A stretch of 64,000 nt of DNA from assembly GCA_037176905.1 (NCBI GenBank), contig JBBBWG010027179.1, forward strand, positions 1 through 64,000, given 5' to 3'. The notes beneath the pieces were generated by a model, which saw nothing but the letters and a program-made list of their open reading frames with translations, had not been told where the DNA came from and ran no database searches. Shown in pieces: positions 23,286 through 42,385 of this stretch. The position numbers and the translations under genes were made by a program. This DNA is from Azolla pinnata (Eukaryota > Streptophyta > Polypodiopsida > Salviniales > Salviniaceae). Numbering within the stretch: position 1 is the first letter of the stretch; each line of letters opens with the position of its first letter.

Positions 23286-24019
23286 TTTATAATCCTCACA
23301 AGTAGCATAACAAATCTACAATAAATCCAGAAATCTGTTTATAATAACAAATGGAGCCCACACACTGAGGAGCTGCCTGACCAGAATTTGGTACACCACT
23401 GAGACAATCAACTATCAACATAAATTGAGAGGTATCCTTCAACAAAAAATCAAGAAGAAAATCCAAGATTACAGAAACTTCTACGGCAGCTCAATTCACA
23501 CCCTAGTAGTTCATAGCCACATCTGCTGCTGCATAACTCTGCGGTAAAGTTAAGCTCCCTTCTGAGATTCAAGTTACCTACGGCCTGTTGCTCTAATCCT
23601 CTTGAATATCGAGAAGGATTGGCTAGTTATATGCAAAAGGAACATGCAAATTTTGCTAGTTATATCCAGCAAAATGCAGCAAATAAATGTAGATCTATTT
23701 TTTACAGTTTGGGCTGCGCAACCGCATCTCATGTGACTTCAGTGGGCTCTTTATATGCTCTCAGTATCAAAAACCTAATCACACAGCAAACAAGTACTTG
23801 CCATAGCTTGCTACAACTCTCTTATACAAAGTATGATTCCACTGGTCAACAATAGGGAACTGTCATGTGGGTGTGGTATCATCAGCAGCCAGGCAGTAAG
23901 AGGTAGACTTGATGAAAAATATATATATAATGCAGCAGACCACGTATGGTTATGATATACATGTGATAGTGATCCAAAATGATAACAAATAGGTAAAAGA
24001 AAAAGATGAAGGGAAACCA

Positions 24020-24460
24020 AAAAGCTAACACTTCACATGAAGCAGTAGTGCATGTTGAGAACAGCTTATTGAATTTGAATACAACACATTAACTTCAGCA
24101 TGCATGAACAGTTTGAATAAAATGGGGCTACAGAATCCTTAAAAAAGCAATGGACTATGCTCCGATCGATACAGAAAGTAGAGCCAATAAATTGAGTTCT
24201 GATCTAAATTTGAAGGTCCCAGGGAAAGAGCAAAGATAATGGACGGATGAAGAACAATGGATATAATGCAGCTATGAACCAAAGAGGCAACACCAAGAAT
24301 CAGACAACGAACATTTCACATGAACCAGTTTTGAATGGTAACAACAGCTCATTGAATACAATACATTACCTTGAGCATGCATGAGCAGTTACTGAATAGA
24401 ATGGGGCAACATAAACCTAAAAAGATGCGATTAACTAAGTTCCGATCAATGTTGAAAGTT
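24020..24460. repeat. Two diverged direct copies of about 150 bp
   Basis: The segment at about 24030-24180 (TTCACATGAAGCAG, GAGAACAGCTTATTGAA, CAGCATGCATGAACAGTT, AAAATGGGGCTACA, CTCCGATC) is repeated at about 24316-24460 with the same order of motifs and roughly 80 percent match by eye. Nature unknown; possibly an old local duplication. Confidence 0.65.
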
Positions 24461-25976
24461 CCAGAGTCATTCATCAAACAGAGTACAAGAAATTCCTGAT
24501 AGCAAACAGATGATGATCTAAACCAAACTAATTTGATGCTAAAAACTGATTACAAATATATAGGATTCTGTCATCTTCCAGTCATTTATCTCTCCACAAT
24601 ACATGGCATAGCACATAAAAAGGACTCATAAACTGTATTATATTCCTATCTAAATTTAAATCGCCACCGTGCATGATATACTGAAGAACAAGAATAGCAA
24701 ATACAGTAGATTCTACATCCAAGTTGCCTTTAACAATCCACGATGGGTTTTATATGTTTTCTCACTAAAGATTTTGATGATACTAATATTTCATAATAGC
24801 AATATTCTATTTTCCAGTCATTAGTCTCTAATCATAACTTATAAACCATCTACTGCTATCTGGAAGTTCATCAGCCACCACATACTAAAACCTGGAGAAA
24901 TGTTGCATCTAGCAATGTAGGACACATGTTGCAAGCTTTATCTTACAAGATCTTTATCACTATTATGCAGAGGTGCCCAAAAATATACCTGGCCTCCCAC
25001 AAATTTTTCTTCCTTTAAATTAAATCCTTAAGACAAGTATTGCTTGGCGTATCAGAGATTTCAATTGTTCAAAATTTGAGCCTAAACTTATTTCATACCC
25101 TTTGTTACATGATACATATAATACCTTAGCCTACTATATGTAAAATATCTCCATGCCAATTAATAAAGAATTGAATATATGGACTGTCACAAACAATATA
25201 GAAATGAACTTACCTTGGCCATATGCATTAATATGAGAACTAACGTTCAAAAAGTCCCCGTCCACCTCTTCTGCAGAGAGAATATTGATTATTCTTAAAT
25301 TCTGTACAAGATATTTGGGATACAACCTAAGAAGAAAGACAAAAAAAACGGAAACATAAAACAGTTAAGAACCTGAAGACCACTGTTCCTTCTCCTCATC
25401 TCCATCTACATTGCCCCACAAGCTGCAGCTCAATCACAAACTTACCTATCTCCTGGTGCAAGAGGTTGCACTATAAATCTGGCACCAATCCCTGAAGAAA
25501 AAACTATGTCAGTACAGTTCTTTTCTTTACATTGAAATTCAATATCAGAAGGAACATACTGAAAATTTTCAGAAAACTTTCAACAGTAATTTCCATTCAG
25601 GGTACACAAGTGACAAGCAGATAGTCAAGAGTAAGAGATCAACAGCAAAAACAATTCAACTCTCAAATTGCTGGCCAGAGGTATAATGGTAGGCATACAA
25701 TTTCAATAGAGTTATGTCTGTTCCAGGGAACAACTGTACAGAGGGAAAAAAACGCCACTGGCGAGTTGTCTTACACTAGAAACAGAAAAGATCCTTGAAG
25801 AACCGCCTAGTTGTCACTGGCCCAATATCAGTTGTTTCTGTCAAGCGCATGTCCTCAAGGTGCACTTTTGACACTTAATTGATCAATAGTAAAGAATCCA
25901 ACAAAGGTGCAGGATAACAAGCATCCTGACCTGGACCTCTCATCCATTGTCAATACACAACTGCAGAAAAAGGTAT

Positions 25977-32400
<6,424 letters not shown>

Positions 32401-32540
32401 GGCGAGGAAGAAGAAAGATCGGGAGCGGGATCCGGAAGAAGGCGATCCTAAAAGCGAGCAGGCCGATTCTGAGCGGGGGAACGATATCGAAGGCCGAAAC
32501 CAGAAGGACGAGGACGAGGACGAGGCCGACGACGAACCCG

Positions 32541-32560
32541 AACCCTAACCCTAACCCTAA
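32541..32560. repeat. Short telomere-like run (CCCTAA type)
   Basis: AACCCTAACCCTAACCCTAA lies 141 bases upstream of the PRP4 kinase ATG, in its 5' UTR or promoter. The unit is six bases, not the seven-base TTTAGGG of most plant telomeres. It may act like a telobox element or simply be a simple repeat. Confidence 0.8.
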
Positions 32561-34639
32561 TCCTGCCTGTGTTGCAGCCGGAGGGAGAAGAAGGAAGACG
32601 CGAAGAAAACGTCTCCGCTAAAAAATGCCTGGCTTTTGTTCTTCTTCACTCGGCTTTGCATATCTTGTGTAATTCTCTACTAACTATACTTAAACTGCAG
32701 TTTAGCTGAAGGTTTTCTTCTGGATCATTTCTGAACTGAAAAACTTTTGCAGAGTTTCTTCTGGATCATTCTTGACCTTCTGATACTGATAAAAAACTTC
32801 GCTCCTCGATCGAGGCATTGGGTTTCTGCCGTGACAAGACTTGGGCGATTGCGAGTGTTTCGAACGATCGATCGTATCCGGTTCGATTTTGTACTTGGCC
32901 TTTGACCTCACTCGATCCGTTGATCAAGTCTTTTGTGTGAATTCCTATAGCTTCTTTCGCTGGCCGTGAGAGGACTCGAAGCCACTATTGTCGCTACTTG
33001 TTCGATCAGAGCGCTGACTTACTCCGTAGATTCACTCGCCCAAGGAGCTGTTGTTGTGGTTTGTAGAGAGTTTGTCAATCTTACTAAGCGTATCTTTTGC
33101 CCCCATCAGAGAATCCAAACGATCACTCTCGAGCTGTTTGTCGAATGTCGATTAGAGATCTGTATGGAAGAAAGATCAATCTTGTGTGAAAGGGGTGGAG
33201 GAGGGATTTGTCAACTCAATCATTTTGTTGAAAATCGATGACATTGCTTTGAGGCTTAAGGGTCCTTGACCATTAATCTATTTATTTGCTACCAATGTGC
33301 TTCTTTCATCGCAGAGAGCTATCCGTACACAAACATCCTCCCTGCTAGGAGCAATTGTCTCAACATCTACACGATACTATTATACTGAGCATCAACATTT
33401 CTAGACAAGGCTACTATTCTAAATAATTTTAAGCATCCTTGCATATCAGACGACTTCCTCAAGATTGTCAGACATTCACTATGTATCGATCACTGATGTT
33501 GTCATAGAAATTCGTCTTTTCCACAAGCATTGCTGCTTTCTCAAGTGGGCAACTTCTTATATAAATTGCTCGGTTGGTTGCACCAGGTAGTTCTTTAATG
33601 AAAATGAACAATAATGTTGTTTTGGGCAAGTAATTCTATTCGAGGTAGGTTTGTTTGACAATTTATTCGTATAAAAACGAGAGTCGAGCACTCCAACTAT
33701 GTGGATTCTCTTGCTATCTTCTACAAGTTTCTCTCATCTCTTCTTCTTCTTTGTCTTCTCGACATTAGAGTTCTATAAGAGACATCTTCGATGGTGGCTT
33801 AAATTGCATGTAGCAGGTCCTCAGCGCCCAAACCAATCGCACCGCGTTGAAAAAAGACATCATATCTGCCCTTTGAAGCGAGCACCGAAGCACTGTTACG
33901 AAAAGCATGCGGACGATGTGCACACCTTCGATGATCGAGAAGCGTACGACGATAGGTTTCTCATAAGTTGCGACCAAGCAGCAGAGCACGAGCTCATCTT
34001 CCACGATATGCCAGGTTCTGTGGCATTTGCATCGGCAGTAAGCATGCCGAAGAGGCAATATGGCTTTGACAGCTAGATTGCCAACTCCTACGGAAACGAG
34101 CTTACCACCCGATTCCGACCAGCAGCAAAGCCACCACGCACTGTTCAGTCGCAGCAGTTCATCGGTCGCGAGCTTTTTCCATCGAACACACGGACAACCG
34201 TGCATCGGAGACATCATCGCAACGAAGTCTAGCGGCGGAGCCAGATCAGACTGCGGACTCCTATGGGAAATGAGCTTACAGCCGATCCCCGGTCAACCAG
34301 CAAAGCTCTCGATCACAACAGTTCATCGACAACTCTCCATCAAACACCCGAAGAGATTTGATATATATATATATATATATACATATATACATGATCTATC
34401 CACCTATTATGAATATTTTGCATCAACAACACAAGCACAATTGATACATTTTTTTGCATACAAAGCCAGAATCTGTTTGTTTTACAGTTTATTGGTTTAG
34501 GGGCCTTAAAAGAGCAGCATTATCCATTTGTACACCACATCAACACAACACAAAACACAAAACAGAAAAACATGGGCCAGAAGAAGAGGATCCTTCTTCA
34601 TCATTTCGCCTTCTCTTCTTCTCGCTCGTCTCCGTGGCG
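32561..34639. other. Divergent spacer between PRP4K and HCF244
   Basis: About 2.1 kb that should hold two promoters. Open frames of up to 150 codons exist (for example 33765-34217 minus, 33699-34076 plus), but none shows a known domain or intron structure. A (TA)n patch lies at 34360-34390. GC content rises around 33.8-34.3 kb. Confidence 0.5.
34087..34350. repeat. Two diverged direct copies of about 95 bp, about 170 bp apart
   Basis: The copy at 34088-34200 (CCTACGGAAACGAGCTTAC, CCGATTCCGACCAGCAGCAAAG, CAGTTCATCGG) is matched by the copy at 34258-34350 (CCTATGGGAAATGAGCTTAC, CCGATCCCCGGTCAACCAGC, CAGTTCATCGAC), with the same motif order. No coding function was recognised. It lies upstream of the HCF244 promoter. 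Confidence 0.6.
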
Positions 34640-37600
34640 ATGGCGGCCTCCCTGCAGATCGCTCGCAACTTCGCCGCTCCTTCCTTCCCTGCCGACAGGC
34701 TCCACTTGCCTCTGTCTTCCCCTTCAAGCGTCGCTGTTTCCTCCTCCTCCTCCTCCTCCTCCTCCTCCTCCCTATGGGGATCCACCGGAGCTCTCTCCTT
34801 CCCCAAACCGATCAATCCAGGTATGCATTTGTTTTCCGTTTCGATGCAAGCTCGCGAAACGAGCGGAGCAACCGAATTGCTCAACCCTCACGGTACGCGT
34901 TTCCTGCCGATCTTCTCTAACACGTCCAAGAGAAGAATGGCAGTTCCACGTTTTTCCTTGGCCTATGCTAATATCAGTAGATTGTTCATGGCCTCCGACG
35001 ACGACGGAACATATGGATGCACAGTTACACCATCTTTAAGTTTGAAAACACCTCATTTTTGCAAATTTAAGCTAGATGCATGCATGGAAATTGCTACGTG
35101 TACGGATGAATGCAGTCAAATTTCGTTTTTTTTTCGAGCAGTAAAGTCCTTACCTGGTCTCTTTGTAGCATGCTTTGCACTCTTCTTTGTAAAGTGGTAC
35201 CTTAAGCTTCTTCCTTAAGGTGCACATTCATGCTCGTATAACAACTAATGAGAATTGATCGGTTCAATGCTCACATTCTTCTTCCAAAGGAGAGCTAGCT
35301 TTGGTACCCTTTTTTCTCTGATCAATCCAAACCAATACGTTTCCATCCAGAAAGAAAGGCAACATACATAAACGTAAAGTGCGACGCCACCAAGGTCATG
35401 GCAACATCTGCAGCTATGTCAGGAACTCCTGTAAGGCCAACAAGCATATTAGTTGTGGGAGCTACAGGAACGTTGGGCCGCCAGGTTGTAAGAAGGGCTC
35501 TAGATGAAGGCTATGAAGTTCGGTGCTTGGTCAGACCTCGTCCTGCACCTGCCGATTTCCTTCGTGATTGGGGTGCTGTGGTTGTTAACGTAAGCATCAC
35601 ATTAAGCTTCGTAAAGTTTTCATGTTTTTGTTTCTTTAACAACAGTCGTGGTGATATCTATTTCTCTATCATGAGCTTGTTACAGTTGTTCCTCAATGTC
35701 ACCATTGTCCATGTTACTGATATGTTTCACTCTTCTTGCTGGCTGATCCAATGTGTCATACTAAAATGTGTTGTCAGTCTACGTTATTAGATATGGATGG
35801 GATCTCAAAGAGAAACTATATGCATATGCATCCCAAAGCTCTGCCTTGTCTTCTACAATGTTGTACGTTTTTCCATGCACTGATCAGAGAGCACAAATGT
35901 GTTGAAGACTTATATTCAGAAGCTATTAAGAAATTTGCATGATCGAAGTGTTTTGTACATCCATGCACTCCTTTACGTCATTAAGCCTGTTGCAGCTATT
36001 CAAGGCTGCCATCCGAGCTCAATGGTCAGAATAGATGCTCAGTGCAAAAATTGGCTTTTGTATGATCTTATCACAAGTGATGCTCTTTCCCAAGAAGAAG
36101 TTCCACTTCAAGGGCTGGAATGCATTCTTGCAGAAGAAAAGTAAGATTGAGGATCAAAGTTCATCTTTGTTGAATGGTCAATGGATGGATTCTTTCTTCA
36201 CCATAATGATCTACGAAAGCTTATTGAAGATATCATTTGCGAATTGGTCTCATCAAAGCAAGCAAGACAGAGGAAAAAAGATGTCAATCTAAAGCAATAT
36301 AACAAAACCAACAGATCATCTACATGAATAACCAGAACTAATAAAGGGAACACAGGATCAATGGAGCTTAGATTGATTGTCTTGGAAGTTTTTCATCATG
36401 GCACCATCCAGTCTGTATTAGCTATTGGAATGATGAAGGCACCTTTGATGTCAAGCCATAGTAGTTATTAGGTGGAGAAACTTCTCTGTTCAGCACCTGT
36501 TTGTTTTTCTATCCTTGATTGCAAAACTTTCCCTGGTTGTTGGGACTTCCAAGATCCAGAAATCGTACAGTGTTATGGGCTGAGGCCAATTCATTTAGGA
36601 GCAACCCCACAACGTTGCCTCTGTGAAGGTTTTCGTTATGGAAATAGCTGATTTGGATTAGCTATTGGAATGATGAAGGCACTGTCGATGCCTGTAATAA
36701 TTGGTATTCAATGGAAACTTCTGTGTAAGTCACCTGTCTTGTCTTTCCATCCTTGATTGCAAGCTTTCCCGAGCTATAGGGGTAGTCTAGATCCTGAAAT
36801 CTTACGGTATTGGCAACTTTGGATTATTCAGTCAGAAATGACTGCAGAACATCCCTTCTCTGAAGGTGTTCATTATGGCACTATTCAGTCTGGGTTAGCT
36901 AGATGATGGAGACACCTTTGATGTCATGTGATAGTAGCTGTTGGGTATACAATTTCTCTACAAAGGCCCCTGTTTTACATTTCTATACTTGATTGCAAGC
37001 TTTTACATTTTATTTGCGCTGTCTAGCTGTAGAAATCTTATGGTGCAAGAGGTGTTTGTTTCAGTTAATCTTGAGTTCAGGTCTCGAGTGAACTCATATT
37101 TTGTTAGTAATGTACTATCAGATGTCCATATCAGGCTTTTCATTCACATTATCTAAGGTGCAATGCTGGAATGTCTTGCATGTGCGAATATGCTACTCTA
37201 TCAAGAAAAGAGGTGAAGTTGCAGATTTTTTGAGGGGTTTAAAGAAGGGACATTGCAATATTTTTTCTTCTGTGTATTATTTTTACTTTATTATTATTAT
37301 TTTCTCCTGGAAACTCACGGTTTTGGCCAAGAAACATTGCAATGTCAGTGTAAAACAGCCAGGGGCCTATGGTCTGTACACAAGAAATAAAATGGGATCA
37401 GCATGTCTTTGGTTGATCAAGTTAGCATTGAGTTCCAATGTATGGAGTGGTATGCATCACGGATTGTATACATAATTTCATCTTATAAAGTCACTTTTAC
37501 CTAGGCCTCACCTAAAGCCCCACTTCTAGTTATCTGCAATGAAGTGTTGGGAAATCGTGTTCTGTATTAGAAATACTTGTACAGTGAATTGTTGGGAGAT

Positions 37601-40133
37601 CATGTTTTATATTAGAAAATGTTACTATGTATCTATCTTCTATTGGAATTATGCCCACTATGTGATAGTTTGTGTAAATTTGTGTGCTGGAGCAAGTGAC
37701 AAAACTATTCGTGGAATATGAGGAAATTTCTACTTTCCTAGAGGTTCCTCTGAATCTTGTCTAGATAAATATCTCATGAATGATTCTTTGCATATATTAT
37801 GCCTTTTTTCCCCCTTTGCCAATCTCTCTGTCTTCTCCTCCATTATTGGACAAAAAAAGTGTATCCTGCAACTACCTCACTGTTGTTAAAACTATTCTTT
37901 ACCAGAGGGGAGATGCATAACTTGAGGAAAACCCATTAGTTTCAAGATCAACTGCATTGTGAAAAACAACTTCCAGAGGAAGCATGTGATTATTGACATC
38001 AAACTGTACATTTCTTGAAACAGGGGGATTTGAGCAAACCAGAAACATTACCAGCAGCGCTTGTGGGCATACACACAATTATTGACTGTGCAACTGGTCG
38101 ACCTGAAGAGCCCATAAGGACGGTCAGTCCATTATACGTATTTTGAAAACAAACTTTCATGATTATATTTATGGTGATTGTGGATGTTTCAGGTGGATTG
38201 GGATGGAAAAGTGGCTTTGATACAATGTGCCAAAGCAATGGGTATTCAGAAATTTGTCTTCTTCTCTATCCATAACTGTGAAAAGCATCCTGATGTGCCG
38301 CTAATGGAGATAAAGCGTTGCACTGAAAAATATTTAGCAGACAGCGGTATAAATTATACCACTATTAGGCTTTGTGGTTTCATGCAGGTGAAGTTGAGAT
38401 TTTCGGTGTGCTCTAAGATGAATTTTTAAATGACTTCTTGATACAAAATATACATTAATTTTCAGGGGCTTATTGGGCAGTATGCTGTACCTATTCTTGA
38501 AGACAAGTCTGTCTGGGGAACAGATGCATCAACAAGGATTGCATACATGGACACCCAGGTATTTAATTATTAGGAAGGAGATGAGCCCATGCAAAAATAC
38601 CAAAGGATTGTATACATGGACACCCCAGTATTTACTCATTAGAAAGTAGAGGAGCCCATGCAACATATCACAATATTTTGCTTTGGGGTTTGCGTTGTCA
38701 GGTAGTGCTTTAATAGAAATGCGTTTTGCAGAACCTTGGAGTATAGAGAATAAAGCTTGGAACCCAACTTCTTTTCCTCTTTTGTTCTTTTACATTAGAT
38801 AAGTAAGTCATTTATGTGCTGAAAAGCAACTTGGCATTTTCCAGGATATAGCACGGCTTACTTTGACAGCCCTTAGGAATGAGAAGGCGGACTTTAAGCT
38901 CTTGACTTTTGCAGGCCCTCGATCTTGGACAACACAGGAGGTATGTGATTGCTTTGTTTGACATGTAGCTTGCTCAACCGCCATTTCTGATGAAGTGTGA
39001 GGGTCGATGCTCTCAAATCAGTCCAGCTGATGTTGATATGGTGGTGTTGAGTTTCGAAATCTACTGATTTGATTGATCCGTCTTATGAACGATCTTTCAA
39101 CGTCAAGATAGTATGTATGATGTTTGAAGGAAGATGTATCATGAAGTTTAGTGCATATGTTTTTTAAGGTCCCCTGTCTTGCTGTGTGGGAAACATAGCA
39201 CTGCAGACATGATATATGCTTCTCCATAGAGACATCAAAAAGCTTTTCCAAAGAGTTGTCTAATACTGACTAGTGGTATATCATATGGACGATGAAGAGC
39301 CGGAGTTTTCAATCCTAAGCAGGGGTTGTAGGGATTTGGTGATGTGTGTTTGTCCTTGACATTGTTGAGTTATTGCTAGCATCTTAACCATAGTATGCCA
39401 GCAATTGTAGTCACGAGCAGTCACCTTAACCTGGCGTATACAGCTGCTCGGGAGTACCGCTTAAAATTTTTTCTTTTGGGTTCGGTGCTATGCTCATTGG
39501 AATATGTTAATGTCTACTTCATTCAACAAGAGTCCAAGCAAGCTATAAATTGTAAAAGTATTAACGATAGTCTGTAAAATCTTGACCAGTGTAAAAAGAG
39601 TAATTTGTAGAAGTAGAAGGTTATGTAAGGAAAACTGGTTTTGAAGTGATAGTACTATTGACTGTGATCAGGTGATCAGCCTATGTGAGAGACTTGCAGG
39701 ACAGAGCGCGAAAGTAACGACTGTTCCAGTTGCAGTATTAAGGCTCACACGTCAGCTCACCCGGTTCTTCCAGTGGACTAACGATGCCGCTGATCGTCTC
39801 GCATTCTCAGAGGTTACACATGAACAGCTTGTTTATTAGGATCCGTAGATAGCCGAAAATTGGGGTTTCCTGCACATTTTTAGTTTATATATGATGGTTT
39901 ACATACAAAAGGCCAGATGTTGACTTCTATTTGATTGCTTAATCTGTGCTTCGCAGGTGCTTTCAAGTGATGTTGTCTTCTCAGCTCCCATGGCTGAAAC
40001 TTATTCCTTGCTTGGGGCTGACCCAAAAGACACCATAAGTTTGGAGAAGTACTTGCAAGAGTATTACACCAACATTCTGAAGAAACTCAAGGACTTGAAA
40101 GCCCAATCCAAACAAGGCGACATCTACTTATAG
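34640..40133 (+). CDS. HCF244: HCF244, photosystem II assembly / psbA translation factor
   Basis: Eight exons: 34640-34820, 35351-35589, 38024-38122, 38193-38387, 38466-38558, 38845-38940, 39672-39812, 39957-40133; 1221 bp, 406 aa. Residues 1-70 form a Ser-rich plastid transit peptide ([10 protein letters not shown] run from a TCC repeat). The rest is an atypical short-chain dehydrogenase fold with nucleotide-binding GATGTLG at residues 97-103 in [16 protein letters not shown]. Strongly conserved blocks follow: [87 protein letters not shown], and the C-terminus [18 protein letters not shown]. The match to Arabidopsis HCF244 runs the whole length. That protein forms a thylakoid complex with OHP1 and OHP2 and is needed for psbA translation initiation and early D1/PSII assembly. 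Intron 2 is 2.4 kb and carries a 240 bp tandem repeat. All borders are GT-AG. Confidence 0.96.
36340..37060 (+). repeat. About three copies of a 240 bp tandem repeat in HCF244 intron 2
   Basis: GCTATTGGAATGATGAAGGC occurs at 36421 and 36661, and a diverged form (GCTAGATGATGGAGACACC) at 36898, giving periods of 240 and 237 bp. Each is followed by CCTTTGATGTC-like, CACCTGT, a C-rich TTTCTATCCTTGATTGCAA, then GATCC.GAAATC and GAAGGT.TTC..TATGG. Copies are diverged, so the expansion is not recent. No open frame spans the unit. Confidence 0.85.
38534..38663 (+). repeat. 69 bp tandem duplication over the HCF244 exon 5 end
   Basis: The copy starting at 38534 (AAGGATTGCATACATGGACA) covers the last 25 bases of exon 5, its donor and the start of intron 5. 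A second, diverged copy starts at 38603 and runs to GCCCATGCAA at 38663. In the second copy the donor region reads CACCCCAGTATTT in place of CACCCAGGTATTT, so the consensus donor is changed. Confidence 0.85.
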
Positions 40134-42336
40134 GTTTTCTTCCATCTCTGCTTTCTTCATCGTGATTGGTGGGGTCTATGTTGGGTGCATTCCTTCAACC
40201 GCATTATTTTGCTTCTGGTCTTTTTTTTGTTTCTTGTCGAATTCTCCCATGTAATCCACTTCTTCTCCTCTGTTTTTTGTCAATCTCCTTTGTCTCCCTT
40301 GTCGACAAAATTGAAACACTTCATGTATTCCTCACATTCCGTCGTGTAACCTCCAAAATATGCCAATGTCACCCTCAATTCTTGTAAAATCCAGCGCCTT
40401 CGCTTTGTCAAGAAATGTTTGTTCCTTCAGCAGAATAATTGTGAAGAAACACTGTGGTGGATTCATACGATGGTGCGTTCTCTATTATGCAAGTTCGTCT
40501 GCGGTGTGAACGGGAGCTGTGGTTCTTGGACATCAAACGCTGCTTTATTCGATTGATAAATCTTACAAGTTGCAGGGTAATGGGTGGGTGCATCAGATTT
40601 GCCCATCAGTTGAATTGATTGAGCAAGATGCCGAAACCTTTTGGAATTGCTTCCAAGTTCTTTGCCTCCTTTTCACGATAGACACAATGGTGTAAAAAAG
40701 CGGATGGGATAAAGACGCAGAGGCCAAAGCATTGCTTGGTAATCGTGGCTGTAGCTTCTTCTTCTTTTCATCGTGTATCAAGCTTCAAGCTGATAGCAAA
40801 TGCCTGTAATTAGTACCTACTAATAATCTTAATAGCGAACATTAACTCACATAATCACGTGCGGTGTTCTCTTAACATCAAATCATCATAGTAGATACAG
40901 TTGCTCGAAGGTGGTGTAATCCGCTTAGAGTGTGTGAAACAATGGATCATGTATAGCGTAAAACATGTACATGATGCACATGGGAATAGAACTCGGAGAG
41001 GAAGAAATCAAGCCCCTAAACAGAGGTAGTTATCTAGAGCGGATTAGACGCGGGGACCAGTCCACCAGACATGAGCAACGTGTTTGCACGCATCGATTGG
41101 GTCCTAAATCTTATGAACAGAATAAAGGCAAATATCGCATCGATTTTGTAAGAGCAAGATGTTCGAATGTTGTCTAAAAGGCATCTTGGTGGGGGGGGGG
41201 GCCATCGAATGCAGAACAAAATGAATCCATTCCATCCGACAAATGAGAATTCGACTTTGTCAATTATATCGGAGGAAGGGCATATAAGAGCGGTCTTGAT
41301 CGATCGATCGATTGAGCAATAAAGCCGGAACCCTTCTGTGCTTGAAATTGTTCCAGGAGCAGTGACCGTAACTGATCATGGAGTGGGTAACAACTCCAAA
41401 TTGTGTTCGTGCCTCTTGATCGTGACGGTTTATTCCGGATCACGTGTCGGGAAAATGTCCATCTCCGCGCAGATCCTTCTTTCTAATGGGGACTCTTTTT
41501 CTTCCTCTTCTTTTTTCCAGAAATCAAGATTCATGATTACATTGGCAAAATTACACACTAAAGAAGGTCAAGATCTTAACTCGCGGGAGCATAACTCCAG
41601 ACCGAAGATTGTAAATTATCCCCAGAAAATACTTGAGCGCCTCTCCATGCGTGATTATGGTCTCGATTCGTCTATCTCGCAAGTTCCCACTCTCCAAGAC
41701 AAACACCAAAAAATCATTGGGTTTTTATGAGCGATGCCTTTTATGTCGCATTTCGCATGACAAAACAAACACACCACGTGTTTTGTTCGTTGGTGGGGTG
41801 GTCCTTGCGGAAGAAGGCTCCTCTCCGCGGCCGTTCAATTGCCCAACAGTTGGAAATTCTCTTGGGCAGTGTATTTGCTATGCTATCTCTTTCGGGTCCA
41901 ATGCCAGCCTTGGTGGGCATACATGCATGCAATGGATGAATGAATGGATGAATGAATGAATATCGATGACGATCATCTGCATGTTATGCTACATTCGACG
42001 GCATCGCTCGATGGATCGATTGATGCATGCATGAGGATGGATTGCAATGGATTGGATGGTGACTTGGTGCTATACGCTCCTCTAAGCAATCGAATACGAA
42101 TACGGAACGGGAAAGCGAGATTTAGACACCCGCTTAAGCGACACGAAAGACGAGGGAAGGGAATCGTTTTTTCTCGCCCGTTGCGTGCAAAGGGCGACAA
42201 TCGGGCCTTTATAAACAGCAGCTCTACATTCCCCCCCCCTCCCCAGGGAGGCTAAGCTAAAGACACATATAGGTTTTGTTCCTTTGGATTCGGGGCTAGC
42301 AACATAACAACATCAACTGGTTCTCTCAATCTCTAA
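40134..42336. other. Spacer after HCF244
   Basis: This holds the HCF244 3' UTR and about 2 kb without a recognisable gene. Features of note are a G12 run near 41190, (GATC)n-like bits near 41300, GAATGAATG repeats at 41935-41960, and CTTTATAAACAGC near 42207 followed by a C-run, which looks like a TATA element on the plus strand. Open frames of up to 130 codons show no domain. Confidence 0.45.
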
Positions 42337-42384
42337 GGTATGTATGTATGTATGTATGTATGTATGTATGTATGTATGTATGTA
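42337..42384. repeat. (TATG)n microsatellite
   Basis: Twelve consecutive GTAT/TATG units, uninterrupted, directly before the 115 bp duplicated fragment. Confidence 0.95.
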
Positions 42385-42385
42385 T

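Larger units (their letters stand above)
21908..25976. other. Convergent spacer between CGS and the PRP4 kinase gene
   Basis: About 4 kb of AT-rich sequence that must contain both 3' UTRs. Two repeat regions are listed separately. No open frame shows a recognisable domain, and there are no clear transposon ends. Introns of the kinase gene's 3' UTR could lie at 25300-25960, but I cannot support them. Confidence 0.55.

Noticed and set aside
33765-34217. 150-codon minus-strand frame in the PRP4K-HCF244 spacer
   Set aside because: No recognisable domain, overlaps a diverged duplication and lacks a plausible promoter; could not be supported as a gene.
37901-38023. Extra coding exon before HCF244 exon 3
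   Set aside because: No frame joins in phase; exon 2 to exon 3 (35589/38024) gives the family sequence directly.
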